Part shown: positions 1 to 6,646 of the stretch, piece after piece
Layout of the letters: each line of letters starts with the position of its first letter
How positions within the stretch are numbered: position 1 is the stretch's first letter
From: an uncultured Oscillospiraceae bacterium
GTDB lineage: Bacteria; Bacillota; Clostridia; Oscillospirales; Acutalibacteraceae
DNA length: 19,664 bases
Assembly (NCBI GenBank): GCA_900542375.1
Contig: UQNI01000040.1
Coordinates: 1-19,664 of the forward strand
Direction of reading: 5' to 3'
Translations under genes and position numbers: made by a program
Notes under the pieces: model-generated
The model's database searches: none
Told to the model about the DNA's origin: nothing
The model's input: the letters and a program-made list of their open reading frames with translations, nothing else

Positions 1-107
1 TATAACATAAAAGAAATTGCTATGCAATTTCTAACAGATAGAACGTTAAAACGTTTTTATAACAGCCAAAATGTTTAACTTTGCCGCTGTTATGAGGTTG
101 TTATAAC
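1..107. repeat. Three-hairpin intergenic repeat, copy A
   Basis: This non-coding unit starts with TATAAC and ends with GTTGTTATAAC; TATAAC recurs after exactly 101 bases. It holds three successive inverted repeats: GAAATTGC-TAT-GCAATTTC, then AACGTT-AA-AACGTT, then an ATAACAGC...GCTGTTAT stem. Two more copies lie at 1069-1255, upstream of ymdB. The boundary word GTTATAAC is itself a palindrome. The window begins exactly at a unit edge, so further copies may lie outside. I do not recognise a named family; it resembles small non-autonomous intergenic repeats. Confidence 0.8.
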
Positions 108-133
108 ACATACTAACTAATTATAACGTTTTT

Positions 134-188
134 GACAACAAACAAAATCTCGAAAATTGAAGGATTTTCCTTTTCATTTTTGTTTGTC
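134..188 (-). terminator. Long imperfect inverted repeat, possible ymdB terminator
   Basis: GACAACAAACAAAAT on the left pairs imperfectly with ATTTTTGTTTGTC on the right. A nested GAAAAT-TGAAGG-ATTTTC hairpin sits inside. It lies 65 bp beyond the ymdB stop on that gene's transcript side. A classical T-tract is not clear on the minus-strand transcript, so termination is only inferred; it could instead belong to the neighbouring repeat family. Confidence 0.4.
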
Positions 189-252
189 TCTTGCTGCCAA
201 GAATGTTATATGTTTTCATCGAATTATTTTTGAAAAATATAGCGTTTCGTAT

Positions 253-1032
253 CTATTCTATCTGAGTAATACAAATACGCTCTATGGAAATTGTTTTTCC
301 TGTTTTCTCATCTATTTCGAATACAGCACCATCTAAATGGCAGGGGCCACTGGCTAAGTCAAATCGTACAGGCATTTTGCTTCTGAGTTTTTTGATAATC
401 AATTCCGGTTTTACCCCCAGAACAGAATGGCAGGGACCTGTCATTCCAAGGTCGGTGATGAAACCTGTTCCTTGAGGAAGTATATGTTCATCTGCTGTTT
501 GCACATGTGTATGTGTGCCAAAAATGGCAGAGACGGTGCCGTCATATGCATAGGCAAACCCACCTTTTTCTCCGGTAGCTTCTGCGTGAAAATCAACTAA
601 AATGATTTTGGGAAGCGAATTTTCTTCTAAAATATTGTCCATAACAGAAAAAGGACAATCCAGTGCTTCTAAATATACAACGCCCATTAAATTTACAACC
701 GCTATTTGATAGCGGCCCTTGTCAACAATACAAATTCCCTTGCCGGGTGCTCCTTTTGGATAATTGGCAGGACGCAATAAACAGTCTTCGCTATCGAATA
801 ACTCATAGCTTTCTTTGCGGCGAAATGTATGATTTCCCGTTGTAATCACATCAACACCACTTGTAAACAGATATTCCGCAGAAGCAGGAGTAATGCCATT
901 GCCATCTGCCGAATTTTCTCCATTAGCGATTACTAGGTCAATATTTTTTTCTTTTTTTAAAGTTGGCAGTTGCGTTCTTAAAAATTTACAGCCAATACTT
1001 CCTACAACATCGCCAATTGCAAGTACTTTCAT
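253..1032 (-). CDS. ymdB: YmdB-family metallophosphoesterase (2',3'-cyclic nucleotide phosphodiesterase)
   Basis: This is a 259-residue cytosolic enzyme of the YmdB/TIGR00282 family, which hydrolyses cyclic nucleotides using a di-metal centre. In Bacillus it partners RNase Y genetically and affects biofilm and motility decisions. Visible metal and catalytic motifs are GDVVG (D8), NGENSADGNG (E39), GNHTF (N67, H68), VDFHAE (H149) and FGTHTHVQTAD (H174, H176), followed by TDLGMTGP near residue 200. All expected residues are present and the length is normal. The start at 1032 is chosen because GGAGG sits 7 bases upstream; a longer frame to 1095 runs into the repeat and has no such site. rny lies upstream in the same direction, the usual rny-ymdB pairing, but a terminator and repeats separate them here. 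Confidence 0.95.
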   Translation of the reverse strand: MKVLAIGDVVGSIGCKFLRTQLPTLKKEKNIDLVIANGENSADGNGITPASAEYLFTSGVDVITTGNHTFRRKESYELFDSEDCLLRPANYPKGAPGKGICIVDKGRYQIAVVNLMGVVYLEALDCPFSVMDNILEENSLPKIILVDFHAEATGEKGGFAYAYDGTVSAIFGTHTHVQTADEHILPQGTGFITDLGMTGPCHSVLGVKPELIIKKLRSKMPVRFDLASGPCHLDGAVFEIDEKTGKTISIERICITQIE

Positions 1033-1068
1033 GGCAGACCTCCGCTTGTTTTGAATCGTACATTTTAT

Positions 1069-1175
1069 TATAACATAAAAGAAATTGCTATGCAATTTCT
1101 AACAAGTAGAACGTTAAAACGTTCTTGTCGCCAGCCAAAACTTTAGTTTTGTTGCTGGTGCAAGGTTGTTATAAC
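1069..1175. repeat. Three-hairpin intergenic repeat, copy B
   Basis: This is nearly identical to copy A over its first 50 bases, with the same 107-base length. It has the hairpins GAAATTGC-TAT-GCAATTTC, GAACGTT-AA-AACGTTC and a CCAGCCAAAAC...GTTTTGTTGCTGG stem. The third stem differs in sequence from copy A but keeps its pairing, which suggests structure is conserved. It shares its terminal TATAAC with copy C, so B and C are in tandem. It lies between the ymdB start and the rny terminator. Confidence 0.8.
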
Positions 1176-1255
1176 ATAAAAGAAATTGCTGTGCAATTTC
1201 TAGCAGAGAAAGATTGCGAGATTCTCATAACAGTCAAATGTTAATTTTGGCCAGA
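1170..1255. repeat. Three-hairpin intergenic repeat, copy C (degenerate)
   Basis: This begins 101 bases after copy B. The first hairpin is intact with one loop change (GAAATTGC-TGT-GCAATTTC). The second is reduced to GAGAA...TTCTC, and the third to a weak AACAGTCAAA...TTTTGGCC arrangement. The closing GTTATAAC is missing, so this copy is decayed or truncated. Confidence 0.65.
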
Positions 1256-1262
1256 TTAAAGG

Positions 1263-1281
1263 GATATTATACTATAATATC
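1263..1281 (-). promoter_or_regulatory. 19-bp perfect palindrome, possible ymdB promoter/operator
   Basis: GATATTATA-C-TATAATATC is a perfect inverted repeat with one central base. It contains TATAAT on each strand. It lies between the rny terminator and the repeats, so it is the best visible place for a separate ymdB -10 element; no convincing -35 hexamer accompanies it. If used, the ymdB leader would be about 230 nt and include repeat copies B and C. A dimeric repressor site is an alternative. Confidence 0.35.
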
Positions 1282-1334
1282 AAGTAGAAATAATTGTAAT
1301 TGGTTGATATTTGTAAAAAGTTTATGAAAAAATA

Positions 1335-1366
1335 AAAGCAGATATGTATTTACACATATCTGCTTT
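1335..1366 (-). terminator. rny transcription terminator
   Basis: The perfect 13-bp stem AAAGCAGATATGT / ACATATCTGCTTT has a 6-nt loop. On the minus strand it is followed by a T-rich run (TTTTATTTTTT). It starts 5 bases after the rny stop codon, so it ends the rny transcript before ymdB. Confidence 0.9.
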
Positions 1367-1370
1367 CAAT

Positions 1371-2939
1371 TTATTTTGCGTATTCAACTGCACGGCTCTC
1401 ACGAACCATATTTACCTTAATTTGACCGGGATATTCCAAATCACTTTCAATTTTTCTGCAAATATCTCTTGCAAGTAAAATCATTTGGTCATCGTCTACG
1501 ACTTCCGGTTTTACCATAATGCGTACTTCTCTGCCGGCTTGGATTGCAAAGCAGCGTTCTACGCCTTCAAGGGAAGAAGCAACTTCTTCCAACTTTTCAA
1601 GACGTTTGATATAGCTTTCCAAGTTTTCACGGCGTGCGCCGGGTCTTGCTGCAGAAATGGCATCAGCAGCCTGCACAATGCAAGCAATGATGCTTTTGGG
1701 CTCTACATCGCCATGATGAGATTGAATTGCATCGATAACGACTTCATGCTCCTTGTATTTGCGGGCAACATCTACACCGATTTCTACGTGAGAACCTTCC
1801 ATTTCATGGTCAAGAGCTTTTCCGATATCATGAAGTAAACCGGCACGGCGGGCAAGGGTAGGGTCAAGCCCCAACTCTGACGCCATAACACCGGACAAAA
1901 ATGCAACTTCCAAAGAATGGTTTAACACATTTTGTCCGTAGCTGGTACGATATTTCATACGTCCCAATAATTTTACCAACTCAGGATGAATACCGTTTAC
2001 ACCGGCTTCGATAATAGCGCGTTCACCTTCTTGCTTAATGGTAGCATCAACTTCTCTGCGGGCTTTTTCAATCATCTCTTCAATACGAGTAGGATGAATA
2101 CGGCCGTCCGCAATTAATTTTTCCAAAGCGATTCGTGCTACTTCACGGCGAACCGGCTCAAAGCTGGAAATGGTAATGGTTTCAGGTGTGTCGTCAATAA
2201 TTAAATCAACACCTGTCATTGTCTCAATGGCTCTGATATTACGGCCTTCACGACCAATAATACGGCCTTTCATCTCATCGTTTGGCAATTGTACAACGGA
2301 AATAGTTGCTTCTGCAACATGGTCGGCTGCACAACGCTGGATGGCAACCGTAATAATTTCCCGTGCTAAATTTTCTGCCTCATCTTTGGTTTGCTGCTCA
2401 ATGTCCATAATTTTAGCAGCTTTTTCATGTACAAGCTCGTTTTCTAAATTTTTCAATAAGAATTCTTTTGCTTGTTCTGCGGTGAAGCCGGAGATACGTT
2501 CCAAAATTTCAAATTGATTTGCTTTAATGCCTTCGGCTTCCAATAAGAATGCTTCTGCTTGCTGTTTTTTCTCAGCAATCGCATCCTCTTTTTGCTCTAA
2601 ACTCTCCATTTTTTTATCGAGAGATTCTTCTCTTTGTTGAATGCGTCGTTCCTGACGCTGTACTTCTTTGCGTCGTTCTGCAAGTTCTTTTTCGGATTCA
2701 TCACGTAACTGATGAATTTCGTCTTTACCTTCCAGTACAGCTTCTTTCTTTTTTGCTTCTGCTGTTTTTACAGCTTCTTCAATAATCTTTTTTGCTTCTT
2801 CTTCGGCAGAACCGATGGTAGCTTCAGCTGACTTTTTTCTATGAGAACTGCCGGCCATAAATGCAATTACGCCAACAACAGCGGCAATTACAAGGCCAAC
2901 AACTACGCAGATAATAATCGCAATACCTACTGCATCCAC
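1371..2939 (-). CDS. rny: RNase Y, membrane-anchored endoribonuclease
   Basis: This 522-residue protein is the endonuclease that starts mRNA decay in many Gram-positive bacteria; it is anchored in the membrane and associates with degradosome partners. Domains in order are an N-terminal membrane helix (about residues 4-29), a long charged coiled coil (about 35-170), a KH RNA-binding domain with GRIIGREGRNIRAIE at 225-239, and an HD domain with HDIGKALDHE at 370-379 giving the catalytic H370-D371 pair. Length and order match the family (B. subtilis Rny is about 520 residues). The start is GTG at 2939, with AAAGGAGGTG about 10 bases upstream. It has its own sigma-A type promoter and terminator. 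ymdB lies downstream, as in Bacillus. Confidence 0.97.
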   Translation of the reverse strand: MDAVGIAIIICVVVGLVIAAVVGVIAFMAGSSHRKKSAEATIGSAEEEAKKIIEEAVKTAEAKKKEAVLEGKDEIHQLRDESEKELAERRKEVQRQERRIQQREESLDKKMESLEQKEDAIAEKKQQAEAFLLEAEGIKANQFEILERISGFTAEQAKEFLLKNLENELVHEKAAKIMDIEQQTKDEAENLAREIITVAIQRCAADHVAEATISVVQLPNDEMKGRIIGREGRNIRAIETMTGVDLIIDDTPETITISSFEPVRREVARIALEKLIADGRIHPTRIEEMIEKARREVDATIKQEGERAIIEAGVNGIHPELVKLLGRMKYRTSYGQNVLNHSLEVAFLSGVMASELGLDPTLARRAGLLHDIGKALDHEMEGSHVEIGVDVARKYKEHEVVIDAIQSHHGDVEPKSIIACIVQAADAISAARPGARRENLESYIKRLEKLEEVASSLEGVERCFAIQAGREVRIMVKPEVVDDDQMILLARDICRKIESDLEYPGQIKVNMVRESRAVEYAK

Positions 2940-3046
2940 TTTTCTGAGACACCTCCTTTTGTCTTGTTCATTCCCTTAGTTTCCTTTTACCTTATGTAAG
3001 TGAAAATAACAACATTTTCTAAATGAATTAATTACACTTAATAAAT

Positions 3047-3076
3047 ATTGTATTACGTTTCACACCATTGTGTCAA
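3047..3076 (-). promoter_or_regulatory. Sigma-A type promoter of rny
   Basis: Read on the minus strand, TTGACA (3076-3071) and TACAAT (3052-3047) are separated by 18 bp. Transcription would start near 3040, leaving a leader of about 100 nt before the GTG start of rny. It is divergent from the thrS promoter. Confidence 0.8.
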
Positions 3077-3143
3077 GAATAATTCCCGTAATTGTCAGTA
3101 AGATTTTAGGATTTCAGAGAATTGCAGCCAATAAGGAAAATAC

Positions 3144-3172
3144 TTGACTTTTTTATTTTGAAATGCTACGAT
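3144..3172 (+). promoter_or_regulatory. Sigma-A type promoter of the thrS leader
   Basis: TTGACT (3144-3149) is followed after 17 bp by TACGAT (3167-3172). Transcription near 3180 would place the whole T-box leader in the transcript, about 290 nt ahead of the thrS start codon. Confidence 0.75.
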
Positions 3173-3179
3173 AATAAAA

Positions 3180-3450
3180 ACAAAGATATATTATATGCAT
3201 GGAAAAGGACATTTTGTTTTCATAAATGTTACGACAGAGAGCAAACGTCATGGGCTGAAAGCGTTTGCGGTAAAGCAAAACAAAATTACCACCTTGGAGC
3301 AGCTGCCGAACGTTTGATACAAACCAAAGGTATGCCGGTTAGGTTCCGTTATCAACCTGCAAGAAGGACAAAGTGTTACTTTGTTGAATTTGGGTGGAAC
3401 CACGAGAATCGTTACTCGTCCCTTGTTAAGGGACGAGATTTTTATTTTTA
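3180..3450 (+). ncRNA. T-box leader RNA (threonine), with terminator
   Basis: This is a tRNA-sensing leader that controls thrS by premature termination. An AGAGAG-type motif occurs at 3236-3241, and a GCAAACG...CGTTTGC stem with a GGGCTGAAAG loop follows. Tandem ACC threonine codons lie at 3288-3293, in the right place for the specifier. The conserved T-box GGGTGGAACCACG is at 3391-3403. The intrinsic terminator is CTCGTCCCTT-GTT-AAGGGACGAG (3415-3437) plus a T-run. From family knowledge, uncharged tRNA-Thr pairs with the specifier and the TGGA bulge and lets transcription continue. Which of the two ACC codons is read is not certain. Confidence 0.9.
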
Positions 3451-3471
3451 CAGATAAAGGAGTATGTAGCT

Positions 3472-5412
3472 ATGAGCATCAAAGTGAATTTAAAAGGAGA
3501 CAGCAAAGAATTTGAATCAGGCGTCTCCGTAGCGGAAATTGCAAAATCCATTGGTGCAGGCCTCTATAAAGCAGCTTGTGCCGGAAAAGTAGACGGAGAG
3601 GTAGTAGATTTACGTACGCCTCTTACAAAAGATTGTAATTTGGAAATTTTAACTTTTTCAGAAGAAGAAGGAAAAAAAGCATATTGGCACACAGCGGCTC
3701 ATGTTTTGGCTCAAGCGGTAAAGCGTTTGTTCCCGGATGCAAAATTGGCAATCGGACCTGCGATTGACAATGGATTTTATTATGATATCGATTTGTCACG
3801 TCCATTGTCACAAGAGGATTTGCCGAAGATAGAGGCAGAGATGAAAAAAATCATCAAGGAAAATTTGCCGATTGAACGTTTTGAGCTTGCACCAAACGAA
3901 GCAAAAACGTTGATGCAGGAGCAAGACCAAATTTATAAAGTAGAATTGATTGAAGAGCATGCGGACAAAGGAGAGGCAATCAGTTTTTACAAACAAGGTG
4001 AGTTCACAGACCTTTGCGCAGGCCCTCATTTGATGGCAACAGGCAACTTAAAAGCAGTAAAACTTACCAATGCAACCGCAGCGTATTGGAGAGGCGATTC
4101 CAATAACAAATCCTTACAGCGTGTATATGGTATTGCTTTCCCAAAAACAGCAGAACTGGAAGACTATTTGGAGAGAGTGGAAGAAGCCAAAAAACGTGAC
4201 CATAATATCATTGGTCGCCAATTGGGTTATTTTACAACTGTAGATTATATTGGACAGGGCTTACCTATTTTGTTACCAAACGGTGCCCGCGTGATTCAGC
4301 AGTTAGCACGTTTTGTGGAAGATGAAGAAGAACGTCGCGGATATTTGTTAACAAAAACTCCATTCCTTGCAAAAAGTGACCTTTACAAAATTTCCGGTCA
4401 CTGGGACCATTACCGTGACGGTATGTTTGTATTGGGAGAAGAGGAAGAGGGCAAAGAAGCATTTGCGCTGCGTCCAATGACATGTCCGTTCCAATTCCAA
4501 GTGTATTTAAATAAGAAACGCAGTTATCGTGATTTACCTATGCGTTTAAATGAAACCTCCACATTGTTTAGAAACGAAGCATCGGGTGAAATGCATGGTT
4601 TGATTCGTGTTCGCCAATTCACCATTTCCGAAGGTCACATTGCCTGCTTGCCGGAACAATTGGAGCAAGAGTTTGCGGGTTGCGTGGAACTTGCAAACTA
4701 TATGCTGTCAACACTTGGCTTAGATGAAGATATTTCTTACCGTTTTTCCAAATGGGATGAAAATGATAAGGAAAAGTACATTGGCTCTCCGCAGGAGTGG
4801 GAAGAGGTACAAGGACGTATGCGTCAAATTTTGGACGATTTGAACATTGACTATAAAGAAGCGTCCGGAGAAGCTGCATTCTACGGTCCGAAATTAGATA
4901 TTCAAATTAAAAATGTACATGGGAAAGAAGATACTTTGATTACCATACAAATTGACTTCCAGCTGGCAGAACGTTTTGGCATGACTTATGTAGATGCGGA
5001 AGGACAAACAAAATACCCTTATGTTATTCACAGAACCTCCATTGGCTGCTATGAACGTACTTTAGCTTTGCTTTTAGAAAAGTATGCGGGGGCATTGCCA
5101 ACATGGCTGATGCCGGAACAAGTACGCGTATTGCCAATCAGCGACCGTTTGATTGACGATGCGAAAAAAGTGGAAGAACAATTGAGCAGAGCGGGTATAC
5201 GTGTATCCTGCGATACAAGAAGCGAAAAAGTCGGGTATAAAATCCGTGAGGCACAGTTGGAGAAAATTCCATATATGCTTGTGATTGGAGATAAAGAGGT
5301 AGAGGAAGGCACCGTTTCTGTACGCAGCCGTAAAGAGGGAGATTTAGGCAGCATGCCTGTAGAAGGCTTCCTATCCAAAATTCTTCAAGAGATTGCAACA
5401 AAAGCAAAATAA
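3472..5412 (+). CDS. thrS: Threonyl-tRNA synthetase
   Basis: This 646-residue cytosolic class II synthetase charges tRNA-Thr. The order is a TGS domain (1-62); an editing domain with HTAAH (H73, H77) and DLCAGPH (C182, H186), which removes mischarged serine; a catalytic core (about 245-545); and an anticodon-binding domain (about 550-640). Probable zinc ligands by comparison with the E. coli enzyme are C338 in RPMTCPF, H389 in SEGHIAC and H520 in YVIHRTS. Motif 2 is around FRNEASGEMHGLIRVRQF, with its class II arginine. Length is typical and nothing is missing. The start ATG at 3472 has AAAGGAG upstream. Expression is controlled by the T-box leader, and a strong terminator closes the gene 1 base after the stop. 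Confidence 0.98.
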   Translation: MSIKVNLKGDSKEFESGVSVAEIAKSIGAGLYKAACAGKVDGEVVDLRTPLTKDCNLEILTFSEEEGKKAYWHTAAHVLAQAVKRLFPDAKLAIGPAIDNGFYYDIDLSRPLSQEDLPKIEAEMKKIIKENLPIERFELAPNEAKTLMQEQDQIYKVELIEEHADKGEAISFYKQGEFTDLCAGPHLMATGNLKAVKLTNATAAYWRGDSNNKSLQRVYGIAFPKTAELEDYLERVEEAKKRDHNIIGRQLGYFTTVDYIGQGLPILLPNGARVIQQLARFVEDEEERRGYLLTKTPFLAKSDLYKISGHWDHYRDGMFVLGEEEEGKEAFALRPMTCPFQFQVYLNKKRSYRDLPMRLNETSTLFRNEASGEMHGLIRVRQFTISEGHIACLPEQLEQEFAGCVELANYMLSTLGLDEDISYRFSKWDENDKEKYIGSPQEWEEVQGRMRQILDDLNIDYKEASGEAAFYGPKLDIQIKNVHGKEDTLITIQIDFQLAERFGMTYVDAEGQTKYPYVIHRTSIGCYERTLALLLEKYAGALPTWLMPEQVRVLPISDRLIDDAKKVEEQLSRAGIRVSCDTRSEKVGYKIREAQLEKIPYMLVIGDKEVEEGTVSVRSRKEGDLGSMPVEGFLSKILQEIATKAK

Positions 5413-5413
5413 T

Positions 5414-5447
5414 AAAAAACCGGATGAATGTTTTCATCCGGTTTTTT
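5414..5447 (+). terminator. thrS terminator
   Basis: A 15-bp perfect stem (AAAAAACCGGATGAA / TTCATCCGGTTTTTT) with a 4-nt loop begins directly after the thrS stop. The T-run forms the 3' side of the stem, so it works well for plus-strand transcripts. Confidence 0.95.
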
Positions 5448-5463
5448 GTAATGGAGGTAATGT

Positions 5464-5721
5464 ATGCATCCTGTGGTTAAAGTGCTCTGGATGATAGGAG
5501 TAGGAATCATACTGGGAAGTATCTTTGTTTCAACTGTATTTCATATTTATTCTGACTGGTATATTTCGCTTGTATTGATTGCGGCCGCTTTACCTATTAT
5601 AGCGGCTGTTATAACAGATGCTTATGTTAGGCAGTTGAACAATTTTAAGTTTAAAGTTATTGTTTGTGCGATGATGTTGACATTGTTAATTGTGAGAACA
5701 GTGCTAAAGATTTTTATGTAA
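5464..5721 (+). CDS. Small hydrophobic membrane protein, unknown function
   Basis: This 85-residue protein has three predicted membrane helices (about residues 4-26, 32-52 and 63-83). The loop between helices 2 and 3 is basic and polar (DAYVRQLNNFKFK). There are no catalytic motifs and I do not recognise the family. The ATG at 5464 is preceded by TGGAGG at a good distance, which supports translation. It sits 16 bp after the thrS terminator, so it depends on terminator read-through or on an unseen promoter. Confidence 0.7.
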   Translation: MHPVVKVLWMIGVGIILGSIFVSTVFHIYSDWYISLVLIAAALPIIAAVITDAYVRQLNNFKFKVIVCAMMLTLLIVRTVLKIFM

Positions 5722-5769
5722 TTTTGATAAAGAATTATGTTAATCAGAACAGATTATGTAAACCAAATA

Positions 5770-5823
5770 ACTATGCTTTTTTCAACATGAAAGTATAGTA
5801 ATGTTAAAATGGCATGTTGAAAA
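5770..5823. repeat. Two overlapping inverted repeats that share an arm
   Basis: ACTATGCTTT (5770-5779) pairs fully, with one G-U, with AAAGTATAGT (5790-5799) around a 10-nt loop. That loop is part of TTTTCAACATG (5779-5789), which is perfectly complementary to CATGTTGAAAA (5813-5823). The two hairpins overlap and would compete in RNA. No T-run follows directly, so a simple terminator is unlikely. Confidence 0.5.
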
Positions 5824-5855
5824 CTGAAAAAAATAAGACATTGTCTATGTTTTGT

Positions 5856-5899
5856 TGTGGAAAACTATGTGGAAAAAGTTGAAAGTTTTTTGTGGAAAC
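5856..5899 (-). promoter_or_regulatory. Cluster of three DnaA-box-like 9-mers
   Basis: TGTGGAAAA occurs at 5856-5864 and 5868-5876, and TGTGGAAAC at 5891-5899. Their reverse complements TTTTCCACA and GTTTCCACA resemble the DnaA box TTATCCACA; TTTTCCACA is a known variant. All three share one orientation, spaced 12 and 23 bp. No dnaA or dnaN lies nearby, so this is not shown to be the chromosomal origin; a DnaA titration or regulatory site is possible, and chance in AT-rich DNA is not excluded. Confidence 0.4.
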
Positions 5900-6304
5900 C
5901 TTTTTCATATCAGTTACGACATAATTATGTAAAGACATGTTCTGTATATTCGACAAACATCTTGTAAAGTTCTTATAAACTAAATTTATTTTTGTTCATA
6001 AGACTGTTCTGATTTCTTTTACCTTTTTCACTGTTTTTGAAGTTATGATACAGAACAACAAAAACGCATGTAACGTAATAAAAGATATTTCAACATATCT
6101 TAAAAAAGAGCATAAAGGCATATTCTTTTAAAAGTAGGATATGCAGCATAAATAGATGGAGCAACATTTCAAAACAGAATGGCATGGTTTGGTGGCGTGT
6201 TTTAGGGCAAAATTACAAGCTGGAGGGGCTCAGACAGAGCGATAGGGATAGGTCATGTTTTTGAGTGAGACTTTAATACGCAATTTTTCTTTTTGTATAT
6301 TAGC

Positions 6305-6523
6305 TTATGCTTTTTTATATAAAACTTGTCTGATAGGGTCAGTAGTTAAATAAGGAAAGAAAAATACAATGGATATTTCAAGGTTTCTGGCTGATAAAAG
6401 AATCAATTCGTGAATGCCAAAAGAAGTATACTTATTTCTATCGGAATCGGTAGCATCCGAAATCAAGTAATCACCATTGACAATTACTTCTTTGATGTGT
6501 ATTGAGCTTTGATGCAGTAGGAG
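6305..6523 (-). pseudogene. Possible gene remnant without start codon
   Basis: An open minus-strand stretch of about 72 codons ends at TAA (6307-6305). It contains a protein-like segment, EVIVNGDYLISDATDSD, followed by RNKYTSFGIHELILLSARNL. It has no ATG and no ribosome binding site, and a stop lies immediately upstream. A neighbouring frame gives PDLTPTASKLNTHQR just upstream, which could be the frameshifted continuation. I recognise no family. It may equally be a chance open frame in AT-rich DNA. Confidence 0.2.
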
Positions 6524-6609
6524 TCAAATCTGGTTTTAAATGTACGTAACTGAATTATGTATTTAGACGTCCGATGATTGTGAAAATATAAGAGCTTAGA
6601 AAATAAGAA

Positions 6610-6643
6610 AAGGCAGATATTCAATCCATAGAATATCTGCCTT
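6610..6643 (-). terminator. Terminator of the flavoprotein operon
   Basis: A 13-bp perfect stem (AAGGCAGATATTC / GAATATCTGCCTT) with an 8-nt loop lies 3 bases past the stop codon of the 6647-7249 gene. On the minus strand it is followed by TTTTCTTATTT. Confidence 0.9.
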
Positions 6644-6646
6644 ATT

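Larger units (their letters stand above)
5722..6608. other. Gene-poor interval of about 890 bp
   Basis: I see no convincing gene here. Contents are overlapping inverted repeats at 5770-5823, three DnaA-box-like 9-mers at 5856-5899, a small AGATAT...ATATCT hairpin near 6084-6102, and a minus-strand open stretch without a proper start at 6305-6523. A 29-codon frame at 6156-6245 lacks a ribosome binding site. The DNA is AT-rich with many stops in all frames. It may be a decayed gene region or may carry an unrecognised RNA. Confidence 0.6.

Noticed and set aside
1..1255. CRISPR array
   Set aside because: The repeated units are about 101 bp, adjacent or far apart and internally self-complementary, without short direct repeats separated by unique spacers; no cas genes are present.
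3122..3457. 111-codon open frame on the plus strand before thrS
   Set aside because: It lies on the T-box leader and its terminator stem, starts upstream of the predicted transcript start and has no protein-family resemblance.
6156..6245. 29-codon frame in the gap after thrS (starts MEQHFKTEWHG)
   Set aside because: It is short, has no ribosome binding site, no recognised similarity and no neighbour support.
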